A stretch of DNA of 64,000 nucleotides from Ramlibacter terrae (GCA_013127575.1 CP053418.1:4340001-4404000), one strand, 5' to 3'; counted from the stretch's first letter, positions 1 to 12,507 are shown. A program made the numbers and translations. Notes: a model not told the origin generated them from the sequence alone.

Positions 1-339
1 TGGCCCGACCACGCGCACAACTGGCGCAAGCGCATCCCCGAATGGGAGCCGCCCGAAGGCGGCGAGTCGCTGCTGCAGTTGCGCGAGCGGGTCAGCCGCA
101 CCATGAACGACGGCTTCGCGCCACGCCGGCGAGCAGATCGCCGTGGTGGCGCATGGCGGCGTGCTCGACGCGCTCTATCGCATCGCGACCGGCCAGAAGT
201 CAATTCACCCCGTACACGGCAGCTGCCCAACGGCGCCATCAACCGCCTGCTCTGGACGCCGGAAGGCTTCACGCTGGTCGGCTGGTCCGACACGCAGCAC
301 CTCGACCATGCCGCCTTCGACGAAAACACCTCTTTCTGA
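1..339 (+). CDS. Histidine phosphatase family protein, C-terminal part
   Basis: The window edge removes the N-terminus, including the RHG catalytic motif. What remains reads GESLLQLRERVSRTMN, then after a frame change near 120 EQIAVVAHGGVLDALY, which is the second catalytic-histidine block of the phosphoglycerate-mutase-like superfamily. A second frame change near 200 restores the first frame, which ends in WTPEGFTLVGWSDTQHL. This suggests a soluble phosphomonoesterase of GpmB/CobC type; the substrate cannot be told from this fragment. It overlaps the next gene by 32 bases. The two frame changes are probably sequencing errors. Confidence 0.75.
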   Translation, partial: WPDHAHNWRKRIPEWEPPEGGESLLQLRERVSRTMNDGFAPRRRADRRGGAWRRARRALSHRDRPEVNSPRTRQLPNGAINRLLWTPEGFTLVGWSDTQHLDHAAFDENTSF

Positions 340-1501
340 TGCCCTGAAGCGGCTGGTCGGCCGGTCCGTCCGCGAAATCGATACGCCCGCGCTGGTCGCC
401 GACCTCGATGCCATGCAGCGCAACCCGGGGCGCATGGCCGAATTCGCCCGCAAGCACGACATCCGCTGGCGGCCCCACGCCAAGATGCACAAGAGTTCGG
501 CCATCGCCCGGCTGCAGCTGCAGGCCGGCGCGGTCGGCGTGTGCGTGCAGAAGACGTCCGAGGCAGAAGCGATGGTGGCGGGCGGCGTGCACGACGTCTA
601 CATCAGCAACGAAGTCGTCGCGCCGGCCAAGCTGGCGCGCGTGGCCGACCTCGCCCACACCGTCGCCGCGGAAAACGGGCAGCTCGCCATCGCGGTGGAC
701 AGCGTCGAAGGCGTGCGGCGGCTGGCCGACGCCATGAACGAGCGGCGCCGGCGCGGCACCGCGGCCGTGATCGACGTCTTCGTGGAGATCGACGTGGGCG
801 GCGGGCGCTGCGGCGTCACGCCGGGCCGGGCGGCGGTCGACCTGGCGCACGAGATCCGGCGCCATCCGGCGCTGCGCTTCGCCGGATTGCAGGCGTACAA
901 CGGCAAGGCCCAGCACCTGCGCACCGCGCAGGAGCGGCGCGACGCCATCGGCATCGTGGTGCAGGACGTCCTCTTCACGCGCAAGCTGATCGAAGCCGAA
1001 GGGGTGCCGGTCAACCTCGTGACGGGCGCCGGCACGGGCAGCATGGTCTGCGAGGCGGCCAGCGGCGTCTTCGGCGAACTGCAGTCCGGCTCTTTCCTGT
1101 TCATGGACGCCGACTACGCCGCCAACGAACGCGATCCGGCGCAACCGCAGTTCGAGCACGCGCTGTTCGTCAAGTCGCAGGTCATGAGCTCCGGCGTGCG
1201 GCATGCCGTGTGCGACGCCGGCCACAAGAGCCACGCGATCGACACCGGCCTGCCGAAGGTGCTCGATTTGCAGCCCACCGGCGAACTCGAATTCTTCAAC
1301 GGCGGCGACGAGCACGGCATCCTGCGGCCCGCCGCCGGCAACCAGCGCGTGCCCGCCCTCGACGAGATCGTGTGGCTGATCCCCGGCCACTGCGATCCCA
1401 CCGTCAACCTGCACAACTTCATCATCGCCGTCTCGGGCGGGCTCGAACGCGGCAAGGTGGAGAAGATCATCCGGGTTGATGCCCGGGGCGCGCTCACCTG
1501 A
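308..1501 (+). CDS. D-threonine aldolase-like PLP enzyme
   Basis: An intact 397-residue protein. The N-terminal block RPHAKMHKS carries the lysine expected to hold pyridoxal phosphate in the alanine-racemase N-terminal barrel, and the C-terminal IPGHCDPTVNLHN matches the His/Asp metal site of the D-threonine aldolase / D-serine dehydratase-like family. Such enzymes cleave D-3-hydroxy amino acids to glycine and an aldehyde, or dehydrate D-serine; sequence alone does not separate these. I chose ATG 308, inside the end of the phosphatase gene, because the DTPALVADLD block begins soon after it. The frame stays open much further upstream, but that stretch belongs to the phosphatase. Cytosolic. Confidence 0.85.
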   Translation: MPPSTKTPLSDALKRLVGRSVREIDTPALVADLDAMQRNPGRMAEFARKHDIRWRPHAKMHKSSAIARLQLQAGAVGVCVQKTSEAEAMVAGGVHDVYISNEVVAPAKLARVADLAHTVAAENGQLAIAVDSVEGVRRLADAMNERRRRGTAAVIDVFVEIDVGGGRCGVTPGRAAVDLAHEIRRHPALRFAGLQAYNGKAQHLRTAQERRDAIGIVVQDVLFTRKLIEAEGVPVNLVTGAGTGSMVCEAASGVFGELQSGSFLFMDADYAANERDPAQPQFEHALFVKSQVMSSGVRHAVCDAGHKSHAIDTGLPKVLDLQPTGELEFFNGGDEHGILRPAAGNQRVPALDEIVWLIPGHCDPTVNLHNFIIAVSGGLERGKVEKIIRVDARGALT

Positions 1502-1519
1502 GCCGGCGGAGAATGGGGC

Positions 1520-3285
1520 ATGCAGCCCAGCCAGGTCATCGTCCTCGCCACCCCCGTGTTCCTCGTGCTCATTGCGCTGGAATACGCCGGGGCGTGCGCA
1601 AGGGCCGCAACACCTACCGCCTGAACGACGCCATCAACAGCATCAGCACGGGCATGCTGAGCCAGGTCAGCGGCGTGCTGATGCCGCTGCTGCAGGTGGG
1701 CATCTACACGGCGGTGTTCTCGTCGCTGGCGCCGGTGCGCAACGAGGCCTTCTGGATGTCGCCGGCCGGCTGGCTGCTGGCGCTGGTGTTCTACGACTTC
1801 TGCTACTACTGGCACCACCGCGCGGGCCATGAGGTGGCGGTCTTCTGGGCGGCGCACGTGGTGCACCACCAGAGCCAGGACTACAACCTCTCGACCGCCC
1901 TGCGCCAGACCAGCTCCGGCGCGCTCCTCGGCTGGGTGTTCTACCTGCCGATGGCGCTGGCCGGCGTGTCGCCGCTGGTGTTCGGGGTGGTGGCCCTGAT
2001 CGACCTGCTGTACCAGTTCTGGGTGCACACCGAGCACGTGGGCAAACTCGGCTGGTTCGATCGCTGGTTCTGCTCGCCCTCCAACCACCGCGTGCACCAC
2101 GCCGTCAACGACGAGTACGGACCGCAACTACGGCGGCGTGCTGGTGCTGTGGGACCGCCTTTTCGGCAGCTTCCGCGAAGAAGGCGCGCCTTGTGTCTAC
2201 GGCACGCGCTCGCCCCTCAATAGTTGGGATCCGCTGTGGTCGAACGGCGAGGTGTACTGGTCGTTGATGAAGGACAGCTGGCACGCGCGGTCTGGGCCGA
2301 CAAGCTGCGGGTCTGGGTCAAGCCGCCCGGATGGCGGCCGCCCGACGTGGCGGCGCGCTTTCCGCGCGAGCCTTTCGACCTGCACAAGGTGCAGCGCTAC
2401 CACCCGCCGCTGGGCAAGGGCATCGCGGTGTTCGCGGCGGCGCAGTTCGTGCTGCTGCTCGGCGGCGTCGCCTGGTTCCTGTGGAATGCCCACGCGTTGC
2501 CGATCGGGCATGCGGTGGTGTGGCTGGCGGCGTTGTGCGCGGGCATGTGGTCCGTCGGCGCGGTCCTGCAAGGCCGCGTGGGCGTGCTCGAGGTGCTGGT
2601 GATCGAGGCGGCGGCGCTGGCGACGGCGGGGTCGGCAACGGGGCTCGACGTCGTGTACGCGGTGTTCAAGCCGCTGGCGCTGGTGCTGCTGATCGGCGTG
2701 GCGGTGAGGCGCTGGGGTGCGCTTCGCTTGCCCGCAGCCTACGGGGCGCTGTTGATCGGGGCGCTCGTGTTTTCGTTGATCGGCGACGTGTTCCTGATCT
2801 TCGACGGCTACTTCATCCCCGGCCCGGCCAGCTTCCCGGTGGCGCACCTCTGCTACATCGCCTTGTTCCGGCAAGGCGTGCCGTGGTTCCCGCGGCGCGC
2901 GGTGCTGGCCGCTACGCTGGTGGCGGCCGCCGTGATGTACGCCTTCCTCTTTCCGCGGCTCGGGCCGGTGCTGAAGGTGGCGGTGGCTGCGTACACCGTG
3001 GTGATCGCGCTGATGGCTGCGCAGGCGATCGGCCGTGCGCTGGTCGTGCGCGACAAGGCGGCTTTCGGTGTCGCGGCCGGCGCGGTGCTGTTCATGGTGA
3101 GCGATTCGCTGCTGGCGGTGAACCGCTTCGCGCTGCCCTTGCCGCTGGCGCAGTTCTGGGTGCTGGGGACGTACTACGCGGCGCAGGTGCTGATCGCGCG
3201 GAACGTGGCGCCGCCGCGCGGCATCCACGCCGGTCAGCCCGAGAACAACTCGCCCGCGCTGCTCGGGGGCACCACGCCCCGGTGA
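1520..3285 (+). CDS. Fusion: alkylglycerol monooxygenase-like hydroxylase + YhhN/TMEM86-like lysoplasmalogenase
   Basis: A membrane protein of about 588 residues. The first two thirds carry the eight-histidine di-iron pattern of the fatty-acid hydroxylase family: [35 protein letters not shown] and [10 protein letters not shown], then [15 protein letters not shown]. That order and wording closely resemble alkylglycerol monooxygenase (TMEM195/AGMO), including a C-terminal membrane section with a KPPGW motif. From about 2650 the same frame continues as a YhhN/TMEM86 domain: [31 protein letters not shown] and FMVSDSLLA, with the two aspartates thought catalytic in lysoplasmalogenases. Frame changes near 1595, 2118 and 2270 fall within the hydroxylase part; the junction itself is continuous. 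The last 52 bases overlap ruvB tail to tail. Inferred role: stepwise ether-lipid breakdown. Confidence 0.8.
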
Positions 3286-4288
3286 CGGTACGCCGCCATG
3301 GTGGCGATGCGGCCGCGCGGCGTGCGCTGAAGGTAGCCCTGCTGGATCAGGTAGGGCTCGATCACGTCCTCGATCGTGTCGCGCTCCTCGCCGATCGAAG
3401 CGGCCACGTTGTCCGGGCCGACCGGGCCGCCGTCGAAGCGGTGGATCACCGCCTCCAGCAGCTTGCGGTCCATCACGTCGAAGCCCTGCGGGTCGACGTC
3501 GAGCATCGTCAGTGCCTTCTGCGCGATGTCGACGTCGATGCGCCCCGTGCCCTTGACGTCGGCGTAGTCGCGCACGCGGCGCAGCAAGCGGTTGGCGATG
3601 CGGGGCGTGCCGCGTGAACGCCGCGCGATTTCCGCAGCGCCTTCCGCCGCGATCGGCGCCTTCAGCAGGCCGGCGCTGCGGTGCACGATCTTCGTCAGTT
3701 CCTCGGGCGTGTAGAACTCCAGCCGCGCCACGATGCCGAAGCGGTCGCGCAGCGGGTTCGTCAGCATGCCGGCGCGCGTCGTGGCGCCCACCAGCGTGAA
3801 AGGCTGCAGGTCGAGCTTGATCGAACGCGCCGCCGGGCCTTCGCCGATCATGATGTCGATCTGGTAGTCCTCCAGCGCGGGGTAGAGGATTTCCTCCACC
3901 ACCGGCGAGAGCCGGTGGATCTCGTCGATGAACAGGACGTCGTTGCGCTCGAGGTTGGTCAGCAGCGCTGCCGGGTCCTTCGGCTTTTCCAGCACCGGGC
4001 CCGACGTCTGGCGCAGGTTGACGCCGAGCTCGTGCGCGATGATGTGCGACAGCGTGGTCTTGCCCAGGCCCGGCGGGCCGAACAGCAGCACGTGGTCGAG
4101 CGCCTCGCCGCGCTTTTTGGCTGCGCCGATGAAGATCTCCAGCTGTTCGCGCGTCTTGGCACGGCCGACGTACTCCGCCAGGCCCTTCGGACGCAGCGCG
4201 CGCTCCATCGCCTCTTCGGCGGGGGATGCGGGCGCGGCGGACACGACGCGCTTGGGGGCGGTGCGAAGTCGTCGGTCTGGATGCTCAT
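3234..4288 (-). CDS. ruvB: Holliday junction branch migration helicase RuvB
   Basis: RuvB is the hexameric AAA+ motor that drives branch migration of Holliday junctions with RuvA. Visible motifs are Walker [10 protein letters not shown], Walker B LFIDEIHR, sensor 1 GATTRAG, the RDRFG arginine-finger region and the C-terminal winged-helix segment RTPRGR. The start at 4288 is chosen because its ATG overlaps the ruvA stop (ATGA). Reading from there needs one extra C in the run of five near 4255, giving [19 protein letters not shown], the usual RuvB N-terminus. Length about 350 residues, normal for the family. Convergent with the fusion gene on its 3' side. Confidence 0.95.
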
Positions 4289-4862
4289 CGCGCCAGCGCC
4301 TTCAACGCCTGCTTGATGCCTTCACTGACCGTGACGTCCTTGGGCAGCGCCTTCAGCGCGGCCTGCGCTTCCTTCTCGCTGTAGCCCAGCGCGACCAGCG
4401 CCTGCAGGATGTCGGCACGGTCGTCGTTGACCGGCGTGCTGCCGCCCGGTAGGCCGAGGTCGGCGCCGATCTTGCCCTTGAGTTCGAGCAGCAGCCGTTC
4501 GGCGGTCTTCTTGCCGATGCCCGGCACCTTCACCAGACGGCCGGCCTCTTGCGCCGTGACGGCCTGCGCGATCTCGGACACGCTCATGCCGCTCAGCACG
4601 GCGAGGGCGGTGCGCGGGCCGACGCCGGAGATCTTGATCAGTTCGCGGAAGGTCGCGCGTTCCGAGGGCGAGCCGAAGCCGTACAGGATCTGCGCGTCCT
4701 CCCGCACGACGAAGTGCGTGAGCAGCGTTACCCTGTCGCCCAAGGCCGGAAGGTTGTAGAACGTGCTCATGGGCACGTCGACCTCGTAGCCCACGCCGTT
4801 GCAATCCACCAGCACTGGGGTGGATTCTTGTCGCTCAACGTCCCCGTCAATCTGCCTATCAT
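4285..4862 (-). CDS. ruvA: Holliday junction DNA helicase subunit RuvA
   Basis: RuvA binds the four-way junction and loads RuvB. The protein starts [15 protein letters not shown] at ATG 4862; a missing base near 4815 separates this from [15 protein letters not shown]. It then shows both helix-hairpin-helix blocks ([15 protein letters not shown] and [18 protein letters not shown]) and the C-terminal RuvB-binding domain ([16 protein letters not shown]). About 190 residues, normal. It is the first gene of a ruvAB pair with a 4-base ATGA overlap; ruvC is not adjacent. The start codon lies 26 bases from the divergent phoH start, so the two promoters must share that short gap or overlap the genes. 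Confidence 0.94.
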
Positions 4863-4888
4863 TGGGTCCCTCTTGCGGGATTATCAGC

Positions 4889-5825
4889 TTGATTCTCCGA
4901 CACGCCTTCACCCCCATCAACAACACGCGGCTCGCGCACCTGTGCGGCCCGATGGACGAACACCTCAAGACGATCGAAGTTGCGCTGCAGGTCCGCATCG
5001 GCCACCGGCAGGAGCATTTCCGCGTCGAGGGGCCGAAGGCCAAGGCCGAACGCGCCATGAACGTGCTGCAGGCCATGTACGAGATGGCGTCGCGCGCCAT
5101 CCCGCGCGAGCGCGTGCAGCTGATGCTGGCCGGCGACGCCGTGATGGAGCAGGACGAGGATGGCGCGCTCGTCCTGCAGACGCGCCGCACCGACCTGAAG
5201 GCGCGCACGCCCAACCAGTCGGTCTACCTCGACAACATTGCCGGCCACGACATCACCTTCGGCATCGGCCCGGCGGGCACCGGCAAGACCTACGGCCGTG
5301 GCGTGCGCCGTCGACGCGCTGGAGCGCAGCGCGGTGCAGCGCATCGTGCTCACGCGGCCGGCCGTGGAAGCCGGCGAGAAGCTCGGCTTTCTCCCCGGCG
5401 ACCTGACCCAGAAGGTGGACCCCTACCTGCGGCCGCTGTACGACGCGCTGTACGACCTGATGGGGTTCGAGCGCGTCACCAAGGCGTTCGAGCGCAACGC
5501 GCTGGAGATCGCGCCGCTGGCGTTCATGCGCGGCCGCACGCTGAACAACGCCTTCGTCATCCTCGACGAGGCGCAGAACACCACGCCCGAGCAGATGAAG
5601 ATGTTCCTCACGCGCATCGGCTTCGGCAGCAAGTGCGTGGTGACGGGCGACGTGAGCCAGATCGACCTGCCCAAGGGTTCGCTCTCGGGTCTGGTCGACG
5701 CCGAACGCGTGCTCAAGCGCGTCAAGGGCATCGCCCACACGCGCTTCACCAGCGCCGACGTGGTGCGGCACCCGCTGGTGGCGCGCATCGTCGACGCCTA
5801 CGACGCGGCGCGCGGCAAGGAATGA
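4889..5825 (+). CDS. phoH: PhoH family protein (PhoH-like NTPase)
   Basis: A cytosolic P-loop ATPase of the PhoH/YbeZ family, usually linked to YbeY and ribosome or RNA quality control. The TTG at 4889 is taken as start because it gives the family N-terminus [18 protein letters not shown]; no ATG precedes it in a sensible place. Walker A is GPAGTGKTY near 5275, directly followed by a two-base deletion (near 5298) after which the frame continues [37 protein letters not shown] and Walker [20 protein letters not shown]. The gene ends by overlapping ybeY by four bases (ATGA), so the two are translationally coupled. Confidence 0.93.
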
Positions 5826-6271
5826 CGCCGACGCTGGAACTCGACCTGCAGTTCGGCGACTTCGCGCAGGCCGCGGCGCACCGCAAGCTGCTGGCGCGCG
5901 CCAAGGTCCGCAAGTGGATGGAGATGGCGCTGCTGGCCCCCGGGGAAATCTCGGTGCGCATCGTCGATGCGGAAGAAGGCCAGGCGCTGAACCGGCAGTT
6001 CCGCGGCAAGGACTACGCCACCAACGTGCTGACCTTCGAGTACAGCCAGCAGCCGGTGGTGCACGCCGACCTGGTGCTGTGCGCGCCGGTGGTGGAACGC
6101 GAAGCGCGCGAGCAGCGCAAGACGCTGGAAGCGCACTACGCCCACCTGCTGGTGCACGGTACGCTGCACGCGCAGGGCTACGACCACGAAGCGGGCGAGC
6201 GCGAGGCGCTGGAGATGGAGGCGCTGGAGGTGCTGCTGATGGGAGCGCTGGGGTTCGGGGACCCTTACTAG
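5822..6271 (+). CDS. ybeY: Endoribonuclease / rRNA maturation factor YbeY
   Basis: Intact, 149 residues. The zinc-binding motif [11 protein letters not shown] (H-x3-H-x5-H) is complete. YbeY is a metal-dependent single-strand endoribonuclease needed for 16S rRNA 3'-end maturation and late 70S ribosome quality control. It follows phoH with a 4-base overlap, the standard phoH-ybeY arrangement. Transcription probably ends at the large hairpin just downstream, before the convergent dtd gene. Confidence 0.95.
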   Translation: MTPTLELDLQFGDFAQAAAHRKLLARAKVRKWMEMALLAPGEISVRIVDAEEGQALNRQFRGKDYATNVLTFEYSQQPVVHADLVLCAPVVEREAREQRKTLEAHYAHLLVHGTLHAQGYDHEAGEREALEMEALEVLLMGALGFGDPY

Positions 6272-6276
6272 CGCGC

Positions 6277-6348
6277 ATGGTGCGCACGCAGGCGTGCACA
6301 CCCTACCTGCCGATCCCGTAGGGTGTGCAGGCTCCGCTTGCGCACCAT
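6277..6348. terminator. Long imperfect inverted repeat, likely bidirectional terminator
   Basis: The arms 6277-6306 and 6318-6348 are near-complementary (ATGGTGCGCA...CACCCTAC against GTAGGGTG...TGCGCACCAT) around an 11-base loop. It fills the gap between the convergent ybeY and dtd stops, so it can stop transcription from both sides. There is no long T tract on either strand. Confidence 0.6.
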
Positions 6349-6355
6349 CCCCCCA

Positions 6356-6796
6356 CTACCGGACCGTCAACGGAATCGTGACGGGCCCGTCGTTCACCAG
6401 GTGCACCTGCATGTCGGCCGCGAACTCGCCGGTCTGCACGAGCGGATGCGTTGCGCGGGCGCGCGCGACGAAGTGGTCGTAGAGCCTGCGCCCTTCCTCC
6501 GGCGCCGCGGCATTCGTGAAGCTCGGGCGGTTGCCGCCGCTCACGTCCGCCGCCAGCGTGAACTGGCTGACCACCAGCAGCCCGCCGGCGACGTCCTGCA
6601 CGCTGCGGTTCATCTTGCCGGCCTCGTCGCCGAAGATGCGCAGCTTGAGCAACTTGGCCAGCAGCTTGTCGGCCTGCGTTTCGCCATCGCCGCGCTCGGC
6701 GCACAGCAGCACGAGCAGCCCCTGCCCGATCGCGCCGATGGTCTCTCCGGCCACCACCACCCGCGCTTCGCGCACCCGTTGCACCACGGCCAGCAT
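6356..6796 (-). CDS. dtd: D-aminoacyl-tRNA deacylase
   Basis: Intact, 146 residues, the normal family length. It contains both signature blocks of DTD: SQFTL near residue 78 and NDGPVTI near the C-terminus (the Gly-cisPro-type cross-subunit motif). The enzyme hydrolyses D-amino acids mischarged on tRNA in the cytosol, a proofreading step. The start ATG overlaps the stop of the upstream cation-efflux gene (TGATG), so the two are probably co-transcribed. Confidence 0.95.
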   Translation of the reverse strand: MLAVVQRVREARVVVAGETIGAIGQGLLVLLCAERGDGETQADKLLAKLLKLRIFGDEAGKMNRSVQDVAGGLLVVSQFTLAADVSGGNRPSFTNAAAPEEGRRLYDHFVARARATHPLVQTGEFAADMQVHLVNDGPVTIPLTVR

Positions 6797-7712
6797 CAGA
6801 TCAGGTCCTCTTCGTCACCGGAATGGGGTTCCACGTCGCTCGGCAAGAGCTGGATGGTGGCGCGCAGGCCGGGCACCGCGCTCATCAGGGCCTGCTCCAC
6901 CGATCCGCGCACGGCGGCGGCGCGACCGAGCGTCCAGTCGCCCGGCATGTGCATGTGCAGGTCGACGAAGCGCCGCTGCCCCGAGCGCCGGCTCGACACG
7001 TGGTCGAAGCGGATGGTGGGGTGCGTGAACTCCGCCAGCGTCCGCTCGACCTGCGCCAGCACCTCCGGTTCCAGCGCGCGGTCCATCAGGCCCTCGCTGG
7101 AGCGCCACATCAGGTGCACGCCCTCGCGCATGATGTTGGCCGCCACGGCGATCGCCACCACCGGGTCGAGCCAGAGCCAGTCGGTCGCCACGGTGAGCCC
7201 GACGCCGACCACGACGCCGGCCGAAGTCCAGACGTCGGTCAGCAGGTGCCGCCCCCGGCTTCGAGCGCCATCGAGCGATGCTGCCGCGCCGAGCCCAGCA
7301 TGGCCCGGGCGAGCGCGCCGTTGACCGCGGAGCTCGCCACCGACAGGCCGAGGCCCCAGCCCAGTTGCTCCAGCGGTTGCGGATTGGCCAGCCTTTGCAG
7401 GCCGGCCCACGCGATGCCGACCGCCGCCACGATGATCAGCAGGCCTTCGAAGCCGGACGAGAAGTACTCGGCCTTGTGGTGGCCATAAGGGTGCTCCTCG
7501 TCGGCGGGCTGCTTCGCGATGCGGACCATCAGCAGCGCGAAGGCGGCGCCAGCGAGATTCACGCCGGATTCCATCGCATCGGACAGCAGGCCGACCGAGC
7601 CGGTGACCCACCACGCCAGCGTCTTCAGCGCGATGGTGAGCACCGCGACGCCGACCGACCAGCGCAGCAGCGCTTCGGGCGGGAGGCTGCGCGCGGCAGT
7701 GGCCGGGGACAT
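6796..7712 (-). CDS. Cation diffusion facilitator (FieF-like) metal efflux protein
   Basis: An inner-membrane CDF transporter of about 305 residues that exports divalent cations (Zn/Fe/Co type) against protons. TM2 has LLSDAMES, the cytosolic loop [16 protein letters not shown], and TM5 [15 protein letters not shown] with the H-x3-D metal-site pair. The C-terminal cytosolic domain reads [16 protein letters not shown]. The reading breaks near 7250 where a G run appears one base short (MALEAG-RHLLTD). The start ATG 7712 gives [18 protein letters not shown]. Metal specificity cannot be read from the sequence. Confidence 0.88.
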
Positions 7713-7732
7713 GCCGGCTATTGTCGAACGAT

Positions 7733-8141
7733 TCAGTGCGCGCGGCCCGGGTAGACCATCAGCGCCGGCTCGATGCTGGCCAGCGCGAGGAAGTCGCGGT
7801 CGTTGTGCACCAGCAGCGCGCCGTTCTCGAGCGCCACCGCCGCGATCAGGCAATCGTTGGGCTTGCGCACCGTGTAGCCCGCCTTGCGCGCGCGCCGGTA
7901 CAGCACGGCCGCGATCTCGTAGCTGGAGAGTTCGCGCGGCTCCAGCAGCACCATGGTGGACAGCATCTCGCGCAGCGCGTCGAAGCCGCGGTCGCTGCGC
8001 GCGCCCTGCAGCACCTCCCCGGCAGATCACGCCGGTGATGGCGATCTCCTCGTGGCCGTCGCGGTCGTCGACGAAGCGCGTGCCCTCGGTTTCGACGCCG
8101 AGCGAGCGGTCGATCCAGACCGAGGAATCGACGAGCAGCAT
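7733..8141 (-). CDS. vapC: PIN-domain ribonuclease toxin, VapC family
   Basis: PIN domain of about 136 residues. It starts [12 protein letters not shown] with the first catalytic aspartate and continues through ITGVICRE, LSSYEIAAVLYRRARK, KPNDCLIAAVALENG and the last acidic block HNDRDFLALA. VapC toxins cleave tRNA or rRNA. One extra G near 8025 breaks the frame between ICR and EVLQG. Its ATG overlaps the antitoxin stop (TGATG), the usual coupling in vapBC pairs. Confidence 0.88.
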
Positions 8142-8427
8142 CAAGTCTTCTTCCGGGCGGCCGCCTTGCGCGGCGCCCGGCGCCCGCCTTGTAGGCGACG
8201 CGTCCTTCCTCCACCCGGTAGCGGCCCGCTTCGTCGGGGGTCGAGGCCTTGGGGTCGTAGGCGGGATCGATGTCGCCCACGCCCGGGAAGTCGCGAAAGC
8301 GCGGCCGCCTCGCCCGCGCCACCATCTCGCGCAGCGCGCGGTCGACCACCTCGCGCTTGGTGCGCGCGCCGGAGACCTTCATGGCCTCGGCGACGAGCTC
8401 CTCGTCGATGTCGATGTTGGTGATCAT
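8141..8427 (-). CDS. vapB: VapB-type antitoxin
   Basis: About 95 residues beginning [20 protein letters not shown] and continuing [16 protein letters not shown], the N-terminal pattern of VapB antitoxins that bind their own operator as ribbon-helix-helix dimers. The C-terminus (rich in K/R, ending RKAAARKKT) would wrap the toxin. A frame change near 8185 lies between RVAYKAG and GRRAPRK. The perfect inverted repeat 9 bases upstream of the start is the likely autoregulatory operator. Confidence 0.87.
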
Positions 8428-8435
8428 GGCGCCGA

Positions 8436-8454
8436 TTGTACAAAGGATGTACAA
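8436..8454. promoter_or_regulatory. Operator palindrome of the vapBC pair
   Basis: A perfect inverted repeat, TTGTACA-N5-TGTACAA, centred about 18 bases upstream of the vapB start. Two half-sites in this position fit binding of a VapB or VapBC complex that represses its own promoter. Confidence 0.7.
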
Positions 8455-8467
8455 GGGCGCAACAAGC

Positions 8468-9770
<1,303 letters not shown>

Positions 9771-9885
9771 CTAGTTGGCATGTTTCCAGGCTCCCTTTCG
9801 TCGGCGCCAGTCGCATTTGACTTAGGGGTTGCAACCTGCCACCGTGTAGGATGTGTCGTACACGCGTAGGAAAAGGACTCGAATC

Positions 9886-11248
9886 TTGTTGCATGACCTG
9901 TTGACTGCCGGGGAGAAACTCGTTTCCCGGCCGGCCACGCGCTGGAGCACCATCCCAAGCATGTCACCGCACTGATCGCCGCCTTGCTGCTGGGCGGCGG
10001 CGGTGGCGCCTTCGCCGTCGCCTCCACGGGCCCCGATGCATCCGCCCTGCCGGTGCGCGGTGTGCTCGAATCCGTCGAAACGCTGCCGCTGAAGGCGCAG
10101 GCCGAGGCCCTCGACGCCCATAGCTTCAGCGTCTTCACCAGCGAAGTCGTCCGCCCCACCGACACCGTCGAATCCCTGCTGGGCCGCCTCGGCATCAACG
10201 ACCCCGACGCCGCCGCCTTCCTGCGCCAGAGCGCCGACGTGCGCGCCGTGCTGGTCGCCGGCCGCACCGTCTCCGCCGAAGCCACCGAAAGCCGCAACCT
10301 GCTGAGCCTGCGCGCGCGCTGGGCTTCGGACGAACCCCGCTTCTTCAAGCGCACGGTGGTCGAGAAGCAGGACGGCAAGTTCGCCGCCCGCCTCGAAAAC
10401 GCCCCGCTCGTGCCGTCGCTGCGCGTGGCCAGCGGCATCGTCCGCAGCTCGCTGTTCGCGACCACCGACGAAGCCGGCATTCCCGACCAGGTCACCCTGC
10501 AGCTCGTCGACATCTTCGGCGAAGTCGACTTCCATCGCGGCCTGCGCCGCGGCGACCGCATCTCGGTCGTCTACGAAACGCTGGAAGCCGACGGCGAACC
10601 GATGCGGCCCGGCCGCGTGGTCTCCGCCGAATTCGTCAACAACGGCCGCACCCGGAAGCCATGTGGTTCCGGGAAGCCGGCAAGCGCGGCGGCTACTACA
10701 ACTTCCGCGGCGAGTCGCTCGAGCGCGCCTTCCTCGCCTCGCCCATGGAACTGACCCGCGTCACCAGCGGCTTTTCCATGCGCATGCACCCGATCCACCA
10801 GACCTGGCGCGCCCACAAGGGCGTCGACTACGGCGCGCCCACCGGCACCCCGGTGCGTACCGTGGCCGATGGCCGGGTCGAGTTCGCCGGCACCATGGGC
10901 GGCTACGGCAACGTGGTCCAGATCGACCACGGCAAGGGCGACACCACCGTGTACGCCCACCTGAGCCGCATCGACGTGCGCCGGGGCTCCCCGGTCGAAC
11001 GCGGCCAGCGCATCGGCGCCGTCGGCACCACCGGCTGGTCCACCGGCCCGCACCTGCACTTCGAGTTCCGCGAGAACGGCGTGCACCGCGACCCGCTCGA
11101 AGTGGCCCGTGCGCGCGCCACGCAGGGCGTCGCCCTGTCGGTCGCCGCCCGCCCCGACTTCGACCGCGCCTCCACCGCCCTGCGCGGCCAGTTGGCGGCA
11201 GCCGCTGCGCAAGTCACCGGCCAGACGCAGTTCGCTTCGGCACGCTGA
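9886..11248 (+). CDS. M23-family murein endopeptidase, membrane-anchored
   Basis: About 453 residues. The TTG at 9886 is preferred as start: AAGGA lies 8 bases upstream and it gives [17 protein letters not shown] frame change near 9950 leads to [17 protein letters not shown], a single membrane anchor, and another near 10650 leads into the peptidase. The LytM domain has [25 protein letters not shown], the H-x-H block [11 protein letters not shown], and thus the full zinc site. It cuts peptide cross-links in peptidoglycan in the periplasm. Placement before anmK fits a wall-turnover role. It resembles the MepM/OapA type. Confidence 0.88.
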
Positions 11249-11257
11249 CCCAATTCC

Positions 11258-11340
11258 TGTCATTGCGGGCTCGACCCGCAATCCAGCGACAGCACTCGAT
11301 CCACCGCGGCATGGATCCCGGATCAAGTCCGGGATGACAG
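11258..11340. repeat. Dispersed double-palindrome repeat, copy 1
   Basis: Two palindromes bounded by TGTCAT and ATGACA: ATTGCGGG-CTCGA-CCCGCAAT and GGATCCCGGATCAAGTCCGGGAT, separated by about 30 bases. A further partial copy of the second palindrome follows at 11347-11361. The same composite unit recurs at 40801, 45287 and 58033, and in part at 15161. It lies between the M23 peptidase and anmK. Confidence 0.85.
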
Positions 11341-11398
11341 CCATTCGCCCGGGATGACAGTGCCGCCGGATTGACAGCGAGCGGGCTACGATCCGCGC

Positions 11399-12503
<1,105 letters not shown>

Positions 12504-12507
<4 letters not shown>

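Noticed and set aside
308..1501. Alternative call of alanine racemase for the PLP enzyme.
   Set aside because: The C-terminal IPGHCDP metal block and the lack of the racemase C-terminal domain fit D-threonine aldolase / D-serine dehydratase-like proteins better.
4799..4888. An ATG at 4799 as the phoH start.
   Set aside because: It lies inside ruvA on the other strand and adds 30 residues unlike the family; TTG 4889 gives the expected N-terminus.
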